A stretch of DNA of 64,000 nucleotides from NCBI RefSeq assembly GCF_000730425.1, contig NZ_CP008896.1, forward strand, positions 5,952,001-6,016,000. The letters are read 5' to 3'. Positions 31,483 to 40,410 of the stretch are shown piece after piece. This DNA is from Pseudomonas fluorescens. Lineage in GTDB: Bacteria > Pseudomonadota > Gammaproteobacteria > Pseudomonadales > Pseudomonadaceae. Numbering within the stretch: the first letter of the stretch is position 1; every line of letters starts with the position of its first letter. The translations under genes were made by a program, and so were the position numbers. The notes under the pieces are model-generated. The model saw nothing but the letters and a program-made list of their open reading frames with translations. It did no database searches and was not told the origin of the DNA.

Positions 31483-32646
31483 CTACAGGCTGGAGGCGTC
31501 AATATCGATTAACAGCAAGCGCTGACCGTTATCGAAGAATTGCCCTGCTGTCAGGCAGTACTGATTGGTCGTGGCATCGCGGTAGGTGGTGGAGAGAATC
31601 AGGCGGCGTTCTTCCCAGCCTTCGGCTAGCAGATGATAGAAGTAAGGGCGCCATGACCAGTTATGGCCCAGGTAGCGGCTGTCGGCTTGCCAGGCATCCT
31701 GGCGCCACTCGAAGTTGGGGGTCAGTTGGGTGCCGTGGCGATCACACTGATAAAACCGCAGCAACCGGGGAAAGCCCGGCAGCCATGGCAGTTGACTGAG
31801 CGGCGCCTGGGCCAGCGCCCAGCGTTGCAGGATCTGCATCAGCTCGATCAGTTGCTGGCGCAGCAACATGATACGCCCGCGCTCGGCCAGTTTCTGCTGT
31901 ACGTAGGCCTGGCGCAGCGCAGCGAAACGCGGCACAAATGCATCGGCAGGGAACCAGTCCAGTTGTGCCTGGGCAAACAGGTAGCCCTGGACATAACGCG
32001 CGCCACATTCGAGGGCAAAGCTCAGTTGTGCTTCGGTTTCCACGCCCTCGGCAATGATCCAGCACCCGGTTTTTTCCGCCATTTGCGCCAGGGCGCGCAC
32101 CACTTCACCGCTGGGACCGCCCAGGGCCGCAGCCTGGAACAGGCGCATATCCAACTTGAGGATATCCGGACGCAAGGCGAGGACCCGATCCAGTTGCGAA
32201 TATCCGGCACCAAAGTCATCGATGGCAATCCGCGCTCCTGCCTCACGGTAGCGGGTGGCAACCTCGGCCAGGCGCTGGCTGTTGCCTCCCAGTTCGGTGA
32301 TCTCAAACACGATGCGCTTGGGGTCGACATTATGGGCCTGCAACTGTTTCAGGCTGGGCAGGGCTTGCCCCGGTCGTAGCAGGGTAATCCAGCGTGGCGA
32401 GATATTGAGGCTCAGGAACCAGTCTTCAGGTGCTTCATGCAGGCGGCTCAGGGCATAGTCGCGGATCTTGCGGTCCAGGCGACGCAACGCCGAGGTGGGT
32501 GTGCGAGCGTCGGCGAATAGCGGGCCGACCGAATGCAGTTGGCCATCGGCCTGGAGTAGGCGCCCCAGTGCTTCCATTCCGGCAATACGACCGGTGGCGG
32601 TATCGATAAACGGTTGGAAACAGGCGAGCGGTTGCCCGTCAATCAC
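31483..32646 (-). CDS. EAL-domain c-di-GMP phosphodiesterase with C-terminal sensor domain
   Basis: 387 residues. The EAL domain (about 8-240) keeps the catalytic residues: MEALGRLL, LNISPRW, FEITELGG, IDDFGAGYSQLD, LKLDMRLF and IAEGVETEAQ. The C-terminal part (about 265-387), with YLGHNWSWRPYFYHLL and STTYRDATTNQYCLTAGQ, resembles a PDC/Cache sensor without flanking membrane segments, so the protein is cytoplasmic. Active c-di-GMP hydrolysis is predicted. The start is GTG at 32646 after AAGGAGG. Confidence 0.9.
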   Translation of the reverse strand: MIDGQPLACFQPFIDTATGRIAGMEALGRLLQADGQLHSVGPLFADARTPTSALRRLDRKIRDYALSRLHEAPEDWFLSLNISPRWITLLRPGQALPSLKQLQAHNVDPKRIVFEITELGGNSQRLAEVATRYREAGARIAIDDFGAGYSQLDRVLALRPDILKLDMRLFQAAALGGPSGEVVRALAQMAEKTGCWIIAEGVETEAQLSFALECGARYVQGYLFAQAQLDWFPADAFVPRFAALRQAYVQQKLAERGRIMLLRQQLIELMQILQRWALAQAPLSQLPWLPGFPRLLRFYQCDRHGTQLTPNFEWRQDAWQADSRYLGHNWSWRPYFYHLLAEGWEERRLILSTTYRDATTNQYCLTAGQFFDNGQRLLLIDIDASSL

Positions 32647-32688
32647 AGAGCCTCCTTAGGGTGTTTCGTATAGGAAAGATATCGCATG

Positions 32689-32726
32689 AAAAAGGCCCGG
32701 CCCCTGTAGAGAGGGAGCCGGGCCTG
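32689..32726 (-). terminator. Intrinsic terminator of the YqjD/E/K-like operon
   Basis: Read on the minus strand, AGGCCCGGC and GCCGGGCCT arms surround a short loop and are followed by five T. It lies about 30 bp after the last stop of the operon (32756). Confidence 0.85.
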
Positions 32727-32755
32727 ATCCGTTTGCAAGAATGCAGCCAGTTACG

Positions 32756-33097
32756 TCAGGGCTTTCGGGATGCGCCCTGCATGGCAAGCTTGATCAAGGG
32801 GATCAAGCCCGCACCGAGCCGTACCAGGCGGGTCATGGTGCCTATTCCGCCCCCCTTGGCGCCTTTGCCGGTGAAAAAACCCAGCAGGGTCACCGCGGCG
32901 ACGCCCCACAGCGGCGCATGTTTGATACCGAAGCCGGCCTGCCAGCTTTGGCCCATGTTGCGCACCTTTTGCAAGGGCAGCAGCAATTGCTGGGACTCAT
33001 GGCGAATTTCCTGGCGATGCATTTCCATGCGCAGGCGGATCAAGGCCTTGCGCATTTCCCGCCGGGAGTTGGTTTGCGGCAGTTCAGTCAGGCTCAT
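32756..33097 (-). CDS. YqjK-like protein of the YqjDEK operon
   Basis: 113 residues. A charged, helical N-terminus (RREMRKALIRLRMEMHRQE) is followed by two hydrophobic, glycine-rich stretches (WGVAAVTLLGFFTG and LVRLGAGLIPLIKLAM). It overlaps the upstream YqjE-like gene by 4 bp (ATGA). Position and layout match the third gene of yqjD-yqjE-yqjK operons; sequence identity to YqjK is not clear. Function unknown, probably membrane-associated. Confidence 0.7.
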   Translation of the reverse strand: MSLTELPQTNSRREMRKALIRLRMEMHRQEIRHESQQLLLPLQKVRNMGQSWQAGFGIKHAPLWGVAAVTLLGFFTGKGAKGGGIGTMTRLVRLGAGLIPLIKLAMQGASRKP

Positions 33098-33480
33098 GGC
33101 AGCAGGCGCTCCCGGTCGTTGGCCAGCTCTTCGAGGGTGGCGTGGAAAGGCGTGGACTCATCGAACACCGCAGCCTTCAAGCGCAATCCACAGAACGCTG
33201 CGGCCAGTACGTAAAACACGCAAAGGCTGATGATCCCGGTCAGGCGATAGGTGTCCCAGACGAGGATCATCACCAGCGCCGATAATCCCACCAGCAGCAA
33301 CAGGGCAAACACCAATGCCAGACCGGCAAACAGCAGCAGGCTGACGGTGCGTGCCTTCTGTTCCTGCAACTCAATGCCAAACAGTTCGACATGGCTGTGC
33401 AGCAAGCCCAGGACAGCCGCGCCGAGGCGCCGCGATGTGGAGCTTGGGCCCGAGGACGAGCCGGTTTCGCCGATAGACAT
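33094..33480 (-). CDS. Phage holin-family / YqjE-like membrane protein
   Basis: 128 residues with two adjacent membrane helices (SLLLFAGLALVFALLLLVGLSALV split by a short turn, then ISLCVFYVLAAAFCGL) and an N-terminal amphipathic region LHSHVELFGIELQEQKAR typical of holin superfamily III / YqjE. The ATG at 33480 is 2 bp after the DUF883 stop; an upstream in-frame start would overlap that gene. In enterobacteria YqjE is made in stationary phase together with YqjD. Confidence 0.85.
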   Translation of the reverse strand: MSIGETGSSSGPSSTSRRLGAAVLGLLHSHVELFGIELQEQKARTVSLLLFAGLALVFALLLLVGLSALVMILVWDTYRLTGIISLCVFYVLAAAFCGLRLKAAVFDESTPFHATLEELANDRERLLP

Positions 33481-33482
33481 GA

Positions 33483-33797
33483 TTAGCGCCTTGTGGCCAG
33501 CAGGCCGATCAGGAAACCCACGCCGGCCGCGATGCCAACGGATTGCCAAGGATTGGCCTGTACGTAGTCTTCGGTGGCGGTGACTGCCGCCTTGCCGCGT
33601 TCGCGCAGGGAGTCTTCGGTCAACTTCAGGGTTTCCCGGGCCTGCAGCAGACTGTCGTGGATCTTCGAGCGCAATTCATCAGCCTGGTCACCGGCCAGAA
33701 TCGCGGTGTCGTCCAGCAGCTTTTCGGTATCGCTGACCAGGGTCTGGAAATCTTCCATCAGTATTTCTTGAGCCGTCTTTGCCGTTTTTCTGGCCAT
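33483..33797 (-). CDS. DUF883 (ElaB/YqjD-like) membrane-anchored protein
   Basis: 104 residues: a long amphipathic helix (about 12-80) and a C-terminal membrane anchor with glycines (VGIAAGVGFLIGLLATRR). E. coli YqjD binds ribosomes at the membrane in stationary phase. It is the first gene of a tightly packed three-gene operon. Confidence 0.9.
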   Translation of the reverse strand: MARKTAKTAQEILMEDFQTLVSDTEKLLDDTAILAGDQADELRSKIHDSLLQARETLKLTEDSLRERGKAAVTATEDYVQANPWQSVGIAAGVGFLIGLLATRR

Positions 33798-34152
33798 GGT
33801 TAACTCCGTGAGTGGCTGTCTGAAGCTTTTGCAGGGTTTTGGTTGAGAGTCACCGGTATCGGTGAAGGTTCATTGCAATTGTCTGGTACAGCTTTTGCTT
33901 TGCCTTGGTGCGCCTGCCGCAAGGCTTGCGCGCAATGTGGGCGGTTTCGGCCAAAGCCTTGAAAAACCTTACCCTAAATCACTAAAACCCGTGGGAAAAC
34001 CCGCAAGCCATTGCCTCTTTCAACGGTCGTCGCGCCAAAGCGGTTCATACCCTCTGCAGAAGGGGAGAACGCGCAGTGCCAATTTAGTGCGCGATCCTTG
34101 GGTGATGACCTGCTTTGGTGCTTTTCCCTCAACTGCAGGCCTGCCAATCTCC
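33798..34152. other. Intergenic region and leader of the ammonium transporter gene
   Basis: 355 bp between the divergent DUF883 and amt genes. It contains the sigma-54 promoter at 33884-33900 and would give an untranslated leader of about 240 bases. An imperfect CACC/GGTG dyad (33850-33865) lies just upstream of the -24 box. The stretch is open in the amt frame, but a start before 34153 is not supported by homology. Confidence 0.5.
33884..33900 (+). promoter_or_regulatory. Sigma-54 promoter of the ammonium transporter gene
   Basis: TGGTAC, five bases, TTTGCTT gives GG (33885-33886), exactly ten bases, then GC (33897-33898), the invariant sigma-54 spacing. Ammonium transporter genes are classic NtrC/RpoN targets, so the assignment agrees with the gene product. 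Confidence 0.72.
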
Positions 34153-35361
34153 ATGGAAAATATGCAAAGCGCGGTGGACACCCTGGTCCACAGCTCCAAT
34201 ACGCTGTTTATTCTGATCGGCGCGGTAATGGTCCTGGCAATGCATGCCGGCTTCGCATTCCTGGAAGTCGGTACGGTACGGCAGAAGAACCAAGTCAACG
34301 CGTTGTCGAAAATCCTCAGTGACTTTGCGGTCTCGACCCTGGCCTATTTCTTTATAGGTTATTGGATCTCTTATGGGGTCAGCTTTATGCAGCCGGCCGC
34401 GGTGCTCAGTGCCGACCATGGTTACGGCCTGGTGAAGTTCTTTTTCCTGCTGACTTTCGCGGCAGCCATCCCGGCGATCATCTCCGGAGGCATTGCCGAG
34501 CGTGCACGCTTTGCCCCTCAGTTGTGTGCCACGGCGTTGATCGTGGCGTTCATCTACCCGTTTTTCGAGGGCATGGTGTGGAATGGCAACTTCGGCCTGC
34601 AAGCCTGGTTGCTGGCGACCTTTGGCGCAACCTTCCATGACTTTGCCGGTTCCGTGGTGGTGCACGCCATGGGCGGCTGGCTGGCGCTGGCGGCGGTGTT
34701 GCTGCTGGGCCCACGTCAGGGCAGGTATCGCGATGGGCGATTGGTAGCGTTTGCACCTTCGAGCATTCCGTTCCTGGCATTGGGCTCGTGGATACTGATC
34801 GTCGGCTGGTTCGGCTTCAACGTGATGAGTGCGCAGACACTCTCCGGGGTGAGTGGACTGGTGGCGGTCAACTCGTTGATGGCCATGGTGGGTGGTACCG
34901 TGGCGGCGCTGGTGATTGGGCGTAACGATCCGGGCTTTTTGCACAATGGTCCGTTGGCCGGGCTGGTGGCGATTTGCGCGGGTTCCGACCTGATGCATCC
35001 GGTGGGCGCGTTGATTACCGGTGTGGTGGCCGGTGGCTTGTTCGTGTGGTGCTTTATCGCCGCTCAGGCTCGCTGGAAGATCGATGATGTGCTGGGGGTC
35101 TGGCCGCTGCATGGCTTGTGTGGCGTGTGGGGTGGGATTGCCTGCGGGATCTTCGGCCAGAGTGCCTTGGGTGGGCTGGGCGGCGTGAGCCTGATCAGCC
35201 AGTTGATCGGCACCGCCCTGGGGGTGGCGGTGGCCCTGGCTGGCGGGCTGCTGGTGTACGGCGCGCTCAAGTACTTCTGCGGCCTGCGCTTGAGCCAGGA
35301 AGAGGAGTACTACGGCGCGGACTTGTCGATCCATAAGATTGGCGCAGTCAGTCAGGATTGA
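34153..35361 (+). CDS. amt: Ammonium transporter, Amt family
   Basis: 402 residues with about eleven membrane segments. Conserved features include FLEVGTVRQKNQVNALSKILSDF, GGIAERARFAP, the first pore histidine in FHDFAGSVVVHAMGGW and the second in WPLHGLCGVWGG. It moves ammonium into the cell and is usually gated by GlnK; no glnK gene is adjacent. The ATG at 34153 begins the first conserved helix. The 3' end overlaps the convergent antiporter gene by 14 bp. Confidence 0.92.
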   Translation: MENMQSAVDTLVHSSNTLFILIGAVMVLAMHAGFAFLEVGTVRQKNQVNALSKILSDFAVSTLAYFFIGYWISYGVSFMQPAAVLSADHGYGLVKFFFLLTFAAAIPAIISGGIAERARFAPQLCATALIVAFIYPFFEGMVWNGNFGLQAWLLATFGATFHDFAGSVVVHAMGGWLALAAVLLLGPRQGRYRDGRLVAFAPSSIPFLALGSWILIVGWFGFNVMSAQTLSGVSGLVAVNSLMAMVGGTVAALVIGRNDPGFLHNGPLAGLVAICAGSDLMHPVGALITGVVAGGLFVWCFIAAQARWKIDDVLGVWPLHGLCGVWGGIACGIFGQSALGGLGGVSLISQLIGTALGVAVALAGGLLVYGALKYFCGLRLSQEEEYYGADLSIHKIGAVSQD

Positions 35362-37084
35362 TCGGGGCTTCACGGTTGTCGTCGGTGTGCTGGTAGAAAC
35401 CATGAAGCAAGCGGTAGCGGTTGCGCCGCACTTCATCGACGCGATCGCGTACCTGCTGGTCGGGCAGGCCGAGCATGATCATCGCGTGCGATGCGAGCAT
35501 CAGGCTCGACTCCAGTAGCTCGGGCACCACTTCACTGGCCCCGGCGGCTTTCAGCTCCGTCAATTGGCTGTCGTCACGGGTGCGCACCAGGATCGGCACT
35601 TTATGGTTGATCCGCCGCGCTTCCTTGAGCACCGTCAGGGCCACGTCGCTATTGTCCACGGCAATCACCACCAGGCGAGCGCGCGCAAGGCCGACGGCGC
35701 TGAGCAACGCGCCGCGCCGGCAATCGCCATAGTGCACGCTGCTGTCCTCGGTGGCGGCTTCTTGTACGCGTTCGGGGTCATCGTCCAGGGCAATGAACGC
35801 CTGTTGTTCACGGCGCAGGAAACGCCCGATGGATTGACCGACCCGGCCATAGCCGCAGATCAGCACGTGCCCGCGCAATTGGGCATTAAGCGCGGTGATT
35901 GCTTCCAGTTGTACTTGCTGGTTGGGCTTGCGGTGCAGGCGCAGTGCGATAGCGGGGGCGGCCCGCAGCAGCAGGGGCGTGAGCAGCATCGAGCAGAACG
36001 TTGCTGCCAGCAGCAGGCCGCTGATTTCGCCTGGCAGCATATTGCTCAATTGCATCTGCGCCATCAGCGCAAAGCAGAACTCACCGCCCTGGGCCAGGGC
36101 CAGGCCACTGCGCCAGGCGGTTTCGCCGTCGCTACCCCGCAGCTTGACCAGCACTGCGACGACGCAGCCCTTGATCAGCATCAGCCCCAGGGTCAGCCCG
36201 AGGATCTGCAGGCTGTGACTGACGAACAGCTGCAAGTCGATCAGCATGCCGATACTGACAAAAAACAGCCCCAGGAGGATGTCGCGAAACGGCCGGATAT
36301 CGGCTTCGATCTGGTGCCGGTAATGACTTTCCCCTAGCAACATGCCCGCCAGGAACGCACCGAGGGCCGGCGACAGGCCCAGCAGGTGGGTGAGCCAGGC
36401 AGTGAGCAACACAATCACCAGGGCCAGCAGCACGAACAGTTCCGCCGAGTGGGAGGCAGCGACTTCGTGGAACAGGCGCGGCAGCAGCCAGCGGCTAGCG
36501 AGCAGCAGGCCGAGGAACAACACCACGGTCTTGCCCAGGGTCAGGGGCAGAGCCCAGTACCAGGCCTGCTCGCTGCTGCCGGCGAACACCGGGACCAGGG
36601 TCAGCAGCAGCACCGCGACCACGTCCTGGAACAGCAGAACGCCAATCGCGTTCTGCCCATGGCTGCTGAAAATCTCCCCAAGGCTGGTCAACTCCTTGCT
36701 CACAATCGCGGTGGATGACAACGCCAGCCCGGCCCCCAGCAACAACGCCGCCACCGGCGACATGCCCATCAGCAGCAACAAGGCCCCCAGCAGGATCGCG
36801 CAGCACAACACCTGCAGGCTGCCCAGGCCAAACACTACTCGGCGCAGGGTGAGCATCTTGGACAGGGAAAACTCCAGGCCCAGGGAAAACAGCAGGAACA
36901 CCACGCCCAGTTCGGCGAGGTCGGGCAGGTCTTCGCTGTCATTGACCCAATCCAGGGCCGTTGGCCCGACAGCCAGGCCCACGCACAGGTAGCCGAGCAC
37001 CGGCGGCAGTTGCAGGCGACGGAACAGTGCAATGACGACCAGGGATGAGGCAAGAATGATCAGCAGGTTGGCAAACACAGACAT
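35348..37084 (-). CDS. CPA2-family cation/proton antiporter with RCK domain (KefB/YbaL-like)
   Basis: 578 residues. About twelve membrane helices fill residues 1-390 (LELSTA..-type core: GAGLALSSTAIVSKEL, GAFLAGMLLGES), followed by a cytoplasmic TrkA_N/RCK domain beginning HVLICGYGRVGQSIGRFL (about residue 413). Such proteins exchange K+ or Na+ for protons, often gated by nucleotides or glutathione adducts. The ion cannot be decided from sequence. Confidence 0.9.
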   Translation of the reverse strand: MSVFANLLIILASSLVVIALFRRLQLPPVLGYLCVGLAVGPTALDWVNDSEDLPDLAELGVVFLLFSLGLEFSLSKMLTLRRVVFGLGSLQVLCCAILLGALLLLMGMSPVAALLLGAGLALSSTAIVSKELTSLGEIFSSHGQNAIGVLLFQDVVAVLLLTLVPVFAGSSEQAWYWALPLTLGKTVVLFLGLLLASRWLLPRLFHEVAASHSAELFVLLALVIVLLTAWLTHLLGLSPALGAFLAGMLLGESHYRHQIEADIRPFRDILLGLFFVSIGMLIDLQLFVSHSLQILGLTLGLMLIKGCVVAVLVKLRGSDGETAWRSGLALAQGGEFCFALMAQMQLSNMLPGEISGLLLAATFCSMLLTPLLLRAAPAIALRLHRKPNQQVQLEAITALNAQLRGHVLICGYGRVGQSIGRFLRREQQAFIALDDDPERVQEAATEDSSVHYGDCRRGALLSAVGLARARLVVIAVDNSDVALTVLKEARRINHKVPILVRTRDDSQLTELKAAGASEVVPELLESSLMLASHAMIMLGLPDQQVRDRVDEVRRNRYRLLHGFYQHTDDNREAPINPD

Positions 37085-37232
37085 CTCCGTCGGGGTGTTG
37101 CGGGAAAAAAGCCGCGAGAATCGCTGAATCAGTTATAGGCCATGGTGATCTGGATCAGGTCTTTGGCATGACTCGACGAGGTTTTTCCGGCGGCCTAGAA
37201 TGAGTACCTGTTTCTTCTCGGGTCTGTACATC

Positions 37233-37469
37233 ATGCCTCCTGAATGCCAGTTGTTCGGCACCCTCGGCTGCCATCTGTGTGAGCTTGCCGAAGCGCAAAT
37301 CATGCCGTTGGTCGAGCACGGGCTGTTGGTCGAACTAGTGGATATCGCTGATTCGCAAGCGCTGTTCGAAGCCTATGGCCTAAGCATTCCGGTGCTGCGC
37401 CGGGTGGATACCGGTGCAGAATTGGGTTGGCCGTTCGACACTGAACAGGTGGTCGCCTTTCTAATCTAG
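37233..37469 (+). CDS. Glutaredoxin-like (DUF836) protein
   Basis: 78 residues with a thioredoxin fold: FGTLGCHLCELAEAQI contains the CxxC at about residues 12-15, and the cis-proline lies in LSIPVLRRV. Small DUF836 proteins are glutaredoxin-like with unknown partners. The ATG at 37233 starts directly before the first strand; an in-frame ATG at 37200 would add 11 residues. Neither has a strong ribosome-binding site. Confidence 0.8.
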   Translation: MPPECQLFGTLGCHLCELAEAQIMPLVEHGLLVELVDIADSQALFEAYGLSIPVLRRVDTGAELGWPFDTEQVVAFLI

Positions 37470-37545
37470 TGCTAACGCCATGGCAGATTGCTGATTATTC
37501 GGTTACTGTATGTTTGTACAGCGATTTGAGTGAGAGGGAACGCCC

Positions 37546-37881
37546 GTGGTGAATGTTGAACAATTGAAAAGCAGCGTCAATCGCATGTCCGTCGATATCG
37601 TGCGCGATGCTGTCAATGAGCTGCGGCTTGATGGCCTGGTCACGGAAGGCAAGACGCCGTTCAACAAAGTGCATTTCAATACCTGCTTTGCCGAAATCGA
37701 AGCGTTGTTCCAGCGGGCCGGTTACCACAAGCAGTTGGACGTGGTGGGGTACCAGGGCCTGCTGTATGCGTTGTACGACCCTGGCCGCTGGGAGGCGGTG
37801 GATGTACTGCGCTGGCTCAAGGAGTTCACCGAGGCGGCCAGTGCCTCGCCGGTGCTGCGGGCCGAGTTGGTCAGGGCGTGA
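37546..37881 (+). CDS. Conserved hypothetical protein
   Basis: 111 residues, acidic and helical, without signal or membrane segments. The GTG start at 37546 follows GAGAGGGAA; the next codon is another GTG. I do not recognise a family; the sequence has good Pseudomonas codon use and an ordered amphipathic pattern, so it is a real gene. It lies 49 bp before the pseudouridine synthase gene on the same strand. Confidence 0.75.
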   Translation: MVNVEQLKSSVNRMSVDIVRDAVNELRLDGLVTEGKTPFNKVHFNTCFAEIEALFQRAGYHKQLDVVGYQGLLYALYDPGRWEAVDVLRWLKEFTEAASASPVLRAELVRA

Positions 37882-37930
37882 GATTCTGGGGGATAATGCC
37901 CCATAGTGTTTCCAGGCCTTGAGTGTACGC

Positions 37931-38821
37931 ATGTCCGATACCGGTTTTTCCGCTGCCCAGAACCAAGCCAGTACGTTGTACCTGCCGCCTGGCCCCTGGG
38001 CGACCGTGCTCGATTGCCTGTGCGAGCACTTTCGTGCCATTGGCCGCGAGCAGTGGCTGGACCGTATCGCCCGTGGCCGGGTGCTGGATGGTAACGGCCA
38101 GCCCATCGCCGTGGGCCTGGCCTACAAGGAAGGCTTGCGCATCCACTACTTTCGCGAAGTGCCGGATGAAAAGCCGATTCCGGTGCAGGAGGCCATCCTG
38201 TACGCCGATGAGCATCTGGTGGTGGCCGACAAACCGCACTTTCTGCCAGTGACGCCCGCCGGCGAATACGTTGAGCAGACGCTGTTGCGCCGCCTGATCC
38301 GCCGCCTGGATAACCCGTCGCTGGTACCGCTGCACCGGATCGATCGCCATACCGCAGGGCTGGTGCTGTTCTCTGCCAACCCGCGAAGCCGATCGGCGTA
38401 TCAACAACTGTTCCCCACTCGCCAGATCGATAAAATCTACGAGGCCATTGCACCGGCCTTGCCCGCGCTGACATTCCCGCGGGTGCACAAGAGCCGCCTG
38501 GTGGAGGGCGAGCCGTTTTTCCGCATGCAGGAAGGGCCTGGTACGAGCAACACGGAAACGGCGGTGCAGGTGCGCGAGAAGAATGGCGACCTATGGCGCT
38601 ATGGCCTGTTTCCGGTGACGGGCAAGAAGCATCAGCTGCGGGTACATATGACGGCACTGGGTGCGAGTATCTGCAATGACCCGTTTTATCCCGAGGTCAT
38701 CAAGGATGCCGTGGATGACTACGCCAACCCGCTCAAGTTGCTGGCCCAGGGTGTACGGTTTATCGACCCGGTAACCGGCGAGCCGCGCAGTTTCAGCAGC
38801 AGGATCGTGCTTGAGTGGTGA
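37931..38821 (+). CDS. RluA-family 23S rRNA/tRNA pseudouridine synthase
   Basis: 296 residues. The catalytic aspartate lies in VPLHRIDRHTAGLVLFS (about residue 139), followed by KIYEAIAPA and the C-terminal TGKKHQLRVHMTALG of RluA-type synthases. The ATG at 37931 gives the conserved N-terminus. The modified nucleotide cannot be stated from sequence. Confidence 0.92.
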   Translation: MSDTGFSAAQNQASTLYLPPGPWATVLDCLCEHFRAIGREQWLDRIARGRVLDGNGQPIAVGLAYKEGLRIHYFREVPDEKPIPVQEAILYADEHLVVADKPHFLPVTPAGEYVEQTLLRRLIRRLDNPSLVPLHRIDRHTAGLVLFSANPRSRSAYQQLFPTRQIDKIYEAIAPALPALTFPRVHKSRLVEGEPFFRMQEGPGTSNTETAVQVREKNGDLWRYGLFPVTGKKHQLRVHMTALGASICNDPFYPEVIKDAVDDYANPLKLLAQGVRFIDPVTGEPRSFSSRIVLEW

Positions 38822-38832
38822 TGTTTGCCATG

Positions 38833-38882
38833 CGCCAGACACAACAAAGCCCGCTCAAAAGCGGGCTTTGTTGTGTCTGGCG
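38833..38882. terminator. Very long perfect hairpin between convergent genes
   Basis: Perfect 22-bp arms, starting CGCCAGACACAAC and ending GTTGTGTCTGGCG, around a 6-base TCAAAA loop. It begins 12 bp after the pseudouridine synthase stop and ends 8 bp before the lipoprotein stop. No T-run follows, but the palindrome is bidirectional and may end or stabilise both transcripts. Confidence 0.7.
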
Positions 38883-38889
38883 TTAAGAC

Positions 38890-39111
38890 TTACAGGTCTT
38901 TAACGGTGCGAACCTGATCCTTGTTGATGCGGGTATGCTTGCCGTCCAGTTGTTCGAATTCGTAGAAGCCCGAATCCTGATCGAATTTAGGGGTGTCGAC
39001 AGCCTGGATTTCGCGACCGTCATTCAAGGTGATCACTGTTGGCGAGGAGCAACCGGCGAGGGTAGCAAGGCCCAGTGCAAGCATGAGAGCGGCGATGGTC
39101 CGTTGAGTCAT
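38890..39111 (-). CDS. YgdI/YgdR-family small lipoprotein
   Basis: 73 residues. Lipoprotein signal with lipobox LAGC (cysteine about residue 21), then a small beta-rich domain (TVITLNDGREIQAVDTPKFDQDSGFYEFEQLDGK) of the YgdI/YgdR/YjeI type. Likely outer or inner membrane lipoprotein of unknown role. An in-frame start 28 codons upstream is ignored because it precedes the signal peptide. Confidence 0.9.
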   Translation of the reverse strand: MTQRTIAALMLALGLATLAGCSSPTVITLNDGREIQAVDTPKFDQDSGFYEFEQLDGKHTRINKDQVRTVKDL

Positions 39112-39191
39112 GAGTCTTCTCCGAGAGTAATGCTGTGTTGAGTTCTGACCTTGTGACGTATGCAACGTCGGCAAAGTTCCTTGTCTAACGC

Positions 39192-39794
39192 TCATTCTGA
39201 CACGCCGGGGCGTGGGTGCAACAACTCTGGTGTATTGAGGTTGGCCAGGCGTGGGTCGTTCTCTGCGCAGTCGAGCGCCAGGGCCCCCAATTTCAGCAGG
39301 ATCTGGCGCGGGCTGCGCTCGGCAGCCAGCCAGGCGTTTTCCACCTCGTCACGCAGGCGCGTCGGTATGACGCAGAGCAGAGGTTCCCAGAATGCGCCGT
39401 GGCGGATCATCACTGGCACATGTGGGTGCTGGCGTGCGGTCTGGAGCAGGTCTGCGAGTAACTGCCCATCGATGTGCGGCACGTCGCAGGGCAGTACCAG
39501 TAGATGTTCATGGCGTGCGGCGGCGAGCCCGGCACGGATACCGGCCAAGGGCCCGGGGAAGTCCGGGCTGTCGTCGTTCACCAACTGGTCGGCATAGGCG
39601 GCGTACTGCATCTGGTTGCGGTTACAGGAGATGATCAGGTCATCGGTCAACGGCCGCACCCGTTGGTGCAGGTGGGCAATCAGCGGTTGCCCGTGCCAGT
39701 CGAGCAGGCCCTTGTCCAGCCCGCCCATACGCTGGCCGCGACCGCCGGCCAGCAACAGGATCGAGCAGGGCAGGGGCGAAGAATTGAATGGCAT
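39192..39794 (-). CDS. mobA: Molybdenum cofactor guanylyltransferase MobA
   Basis: 200 residues. The GTP-binding loop [19 protein letters not shown] near residue 13 and [13 protein letters not shown] are diagnostic. MobA attaches GMP to molybdopterin, forming the MGD cofactor. The start at 39794 gives the standard length. It is divergent from moaB-moeA, completing a molybdenum cofactor group. Confidence 0.93.
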   Translation of the reverse strand: MPFNSSPLPCSILLLAGGRGQRMGGLDKGLLDWHGQPLIAHLHQRVRPLTDDLIISCNRNQMQYAAYADQLVNDDSPDFPGPLAGIRAGLAAARHEHLLVLPCDVPHIDGQLLADLLQTARQHPHVPVMIRHGAFWEPLLCVIPTRLRDEVENAWLAAERSPRQILLKLGALALDCAENDPRLANLNTPELLHPRPGVSE

Positions 39795-39870
39795 GACGGC
39801 TCCGCGGAGGCAGTGAAATAGGGGGCTGTGATATAACATCGGGCTGTTCCTTCGACAACCGGACCGAGCC

Positions 39871-40410
39871 ATGAAAGCCAAGGCTGATGCGCCTTTCGTA
39901 CCTCTCAACATCGCTGTACTGACGGTCAGCGATACCCGCACCCTGGAAACCGACACCTCCGGACAAGTCTTTGTCGACAGCCTGCTCGCGGCCGGCCATC
40001 GCCTGGCCGAACGGGTACTGCTCAAAGATGACCTCTATAAAATCCGTGCGCAAGTGGCGCACTGGATCGCCGAGGATGTGGTGCAAGTGGTGCTGATCAC
40101 CGGCGGCACCGGCTTTACGGGGCGCGACAGCACCCCGGAAGCTGTCAGTTGCCTGCTGGACAAGCAAGTGGATGGGTTTGGTGAGCTGTTCCGGCAGATT
40201 TCGGTCGCCGATATCGGCACCTCCACCGTGCAGTCCCGCGCCCTGGCCGGCCTGGCCAATGGCACCCTGGTGTGCTGCCTGCCGGGTTCCACCAACGCAG
40301 TGCGTACCGGTTGGGACGGGATTCTCGCCGAACAACTGGATGCTCGCCATCGCCCGTGCAATTTCGTCCCGCACCTCAAGTTGGCCGAGCCGTGTGAATC
40401 CCGTGGGTAA
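39871..40410 (+). CDS. moaB: Molybdenum cofactor biosynthesis protein MoaB
   Basis: 179 residues with the MoCF-binding core [19 protein letters not shown] and [16 protein letters not shown]. MoaB adenylylates molybdopterin in some bacteria. It overlaps moeA by 17 bp and is therefore in an operon with it. Confidence 0.93.
   Translation: MKAKADAPFVPLNIAVLTVSDTRTLETDTSGQVFVDSLLAAGHRLAERVLLKDDLYKIRAQVAHWIAEDVVQVVLITGGTGFTGRDSTPEAVSCLLDKQVDGFGELFRQISVADIGTSTVQSRALAGLANGTLVCCLPGSTNAVRTGWDGILAEQLDARHRPCNFVPHLKLAEPCESRG

Noticed and set aside
33850..33865. CACC/GGTG dyad as an NtrC enhancer
   Set aside because: Spacer is six rather than five bases and it abuts the -24 box, too close for a typical enhancer.
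33862..34152. N-terminal extension of the ammonium transporter
   Set aside because: Would begin before the predicted sigma-54 transcription start and adds residues with no Amt similarity.
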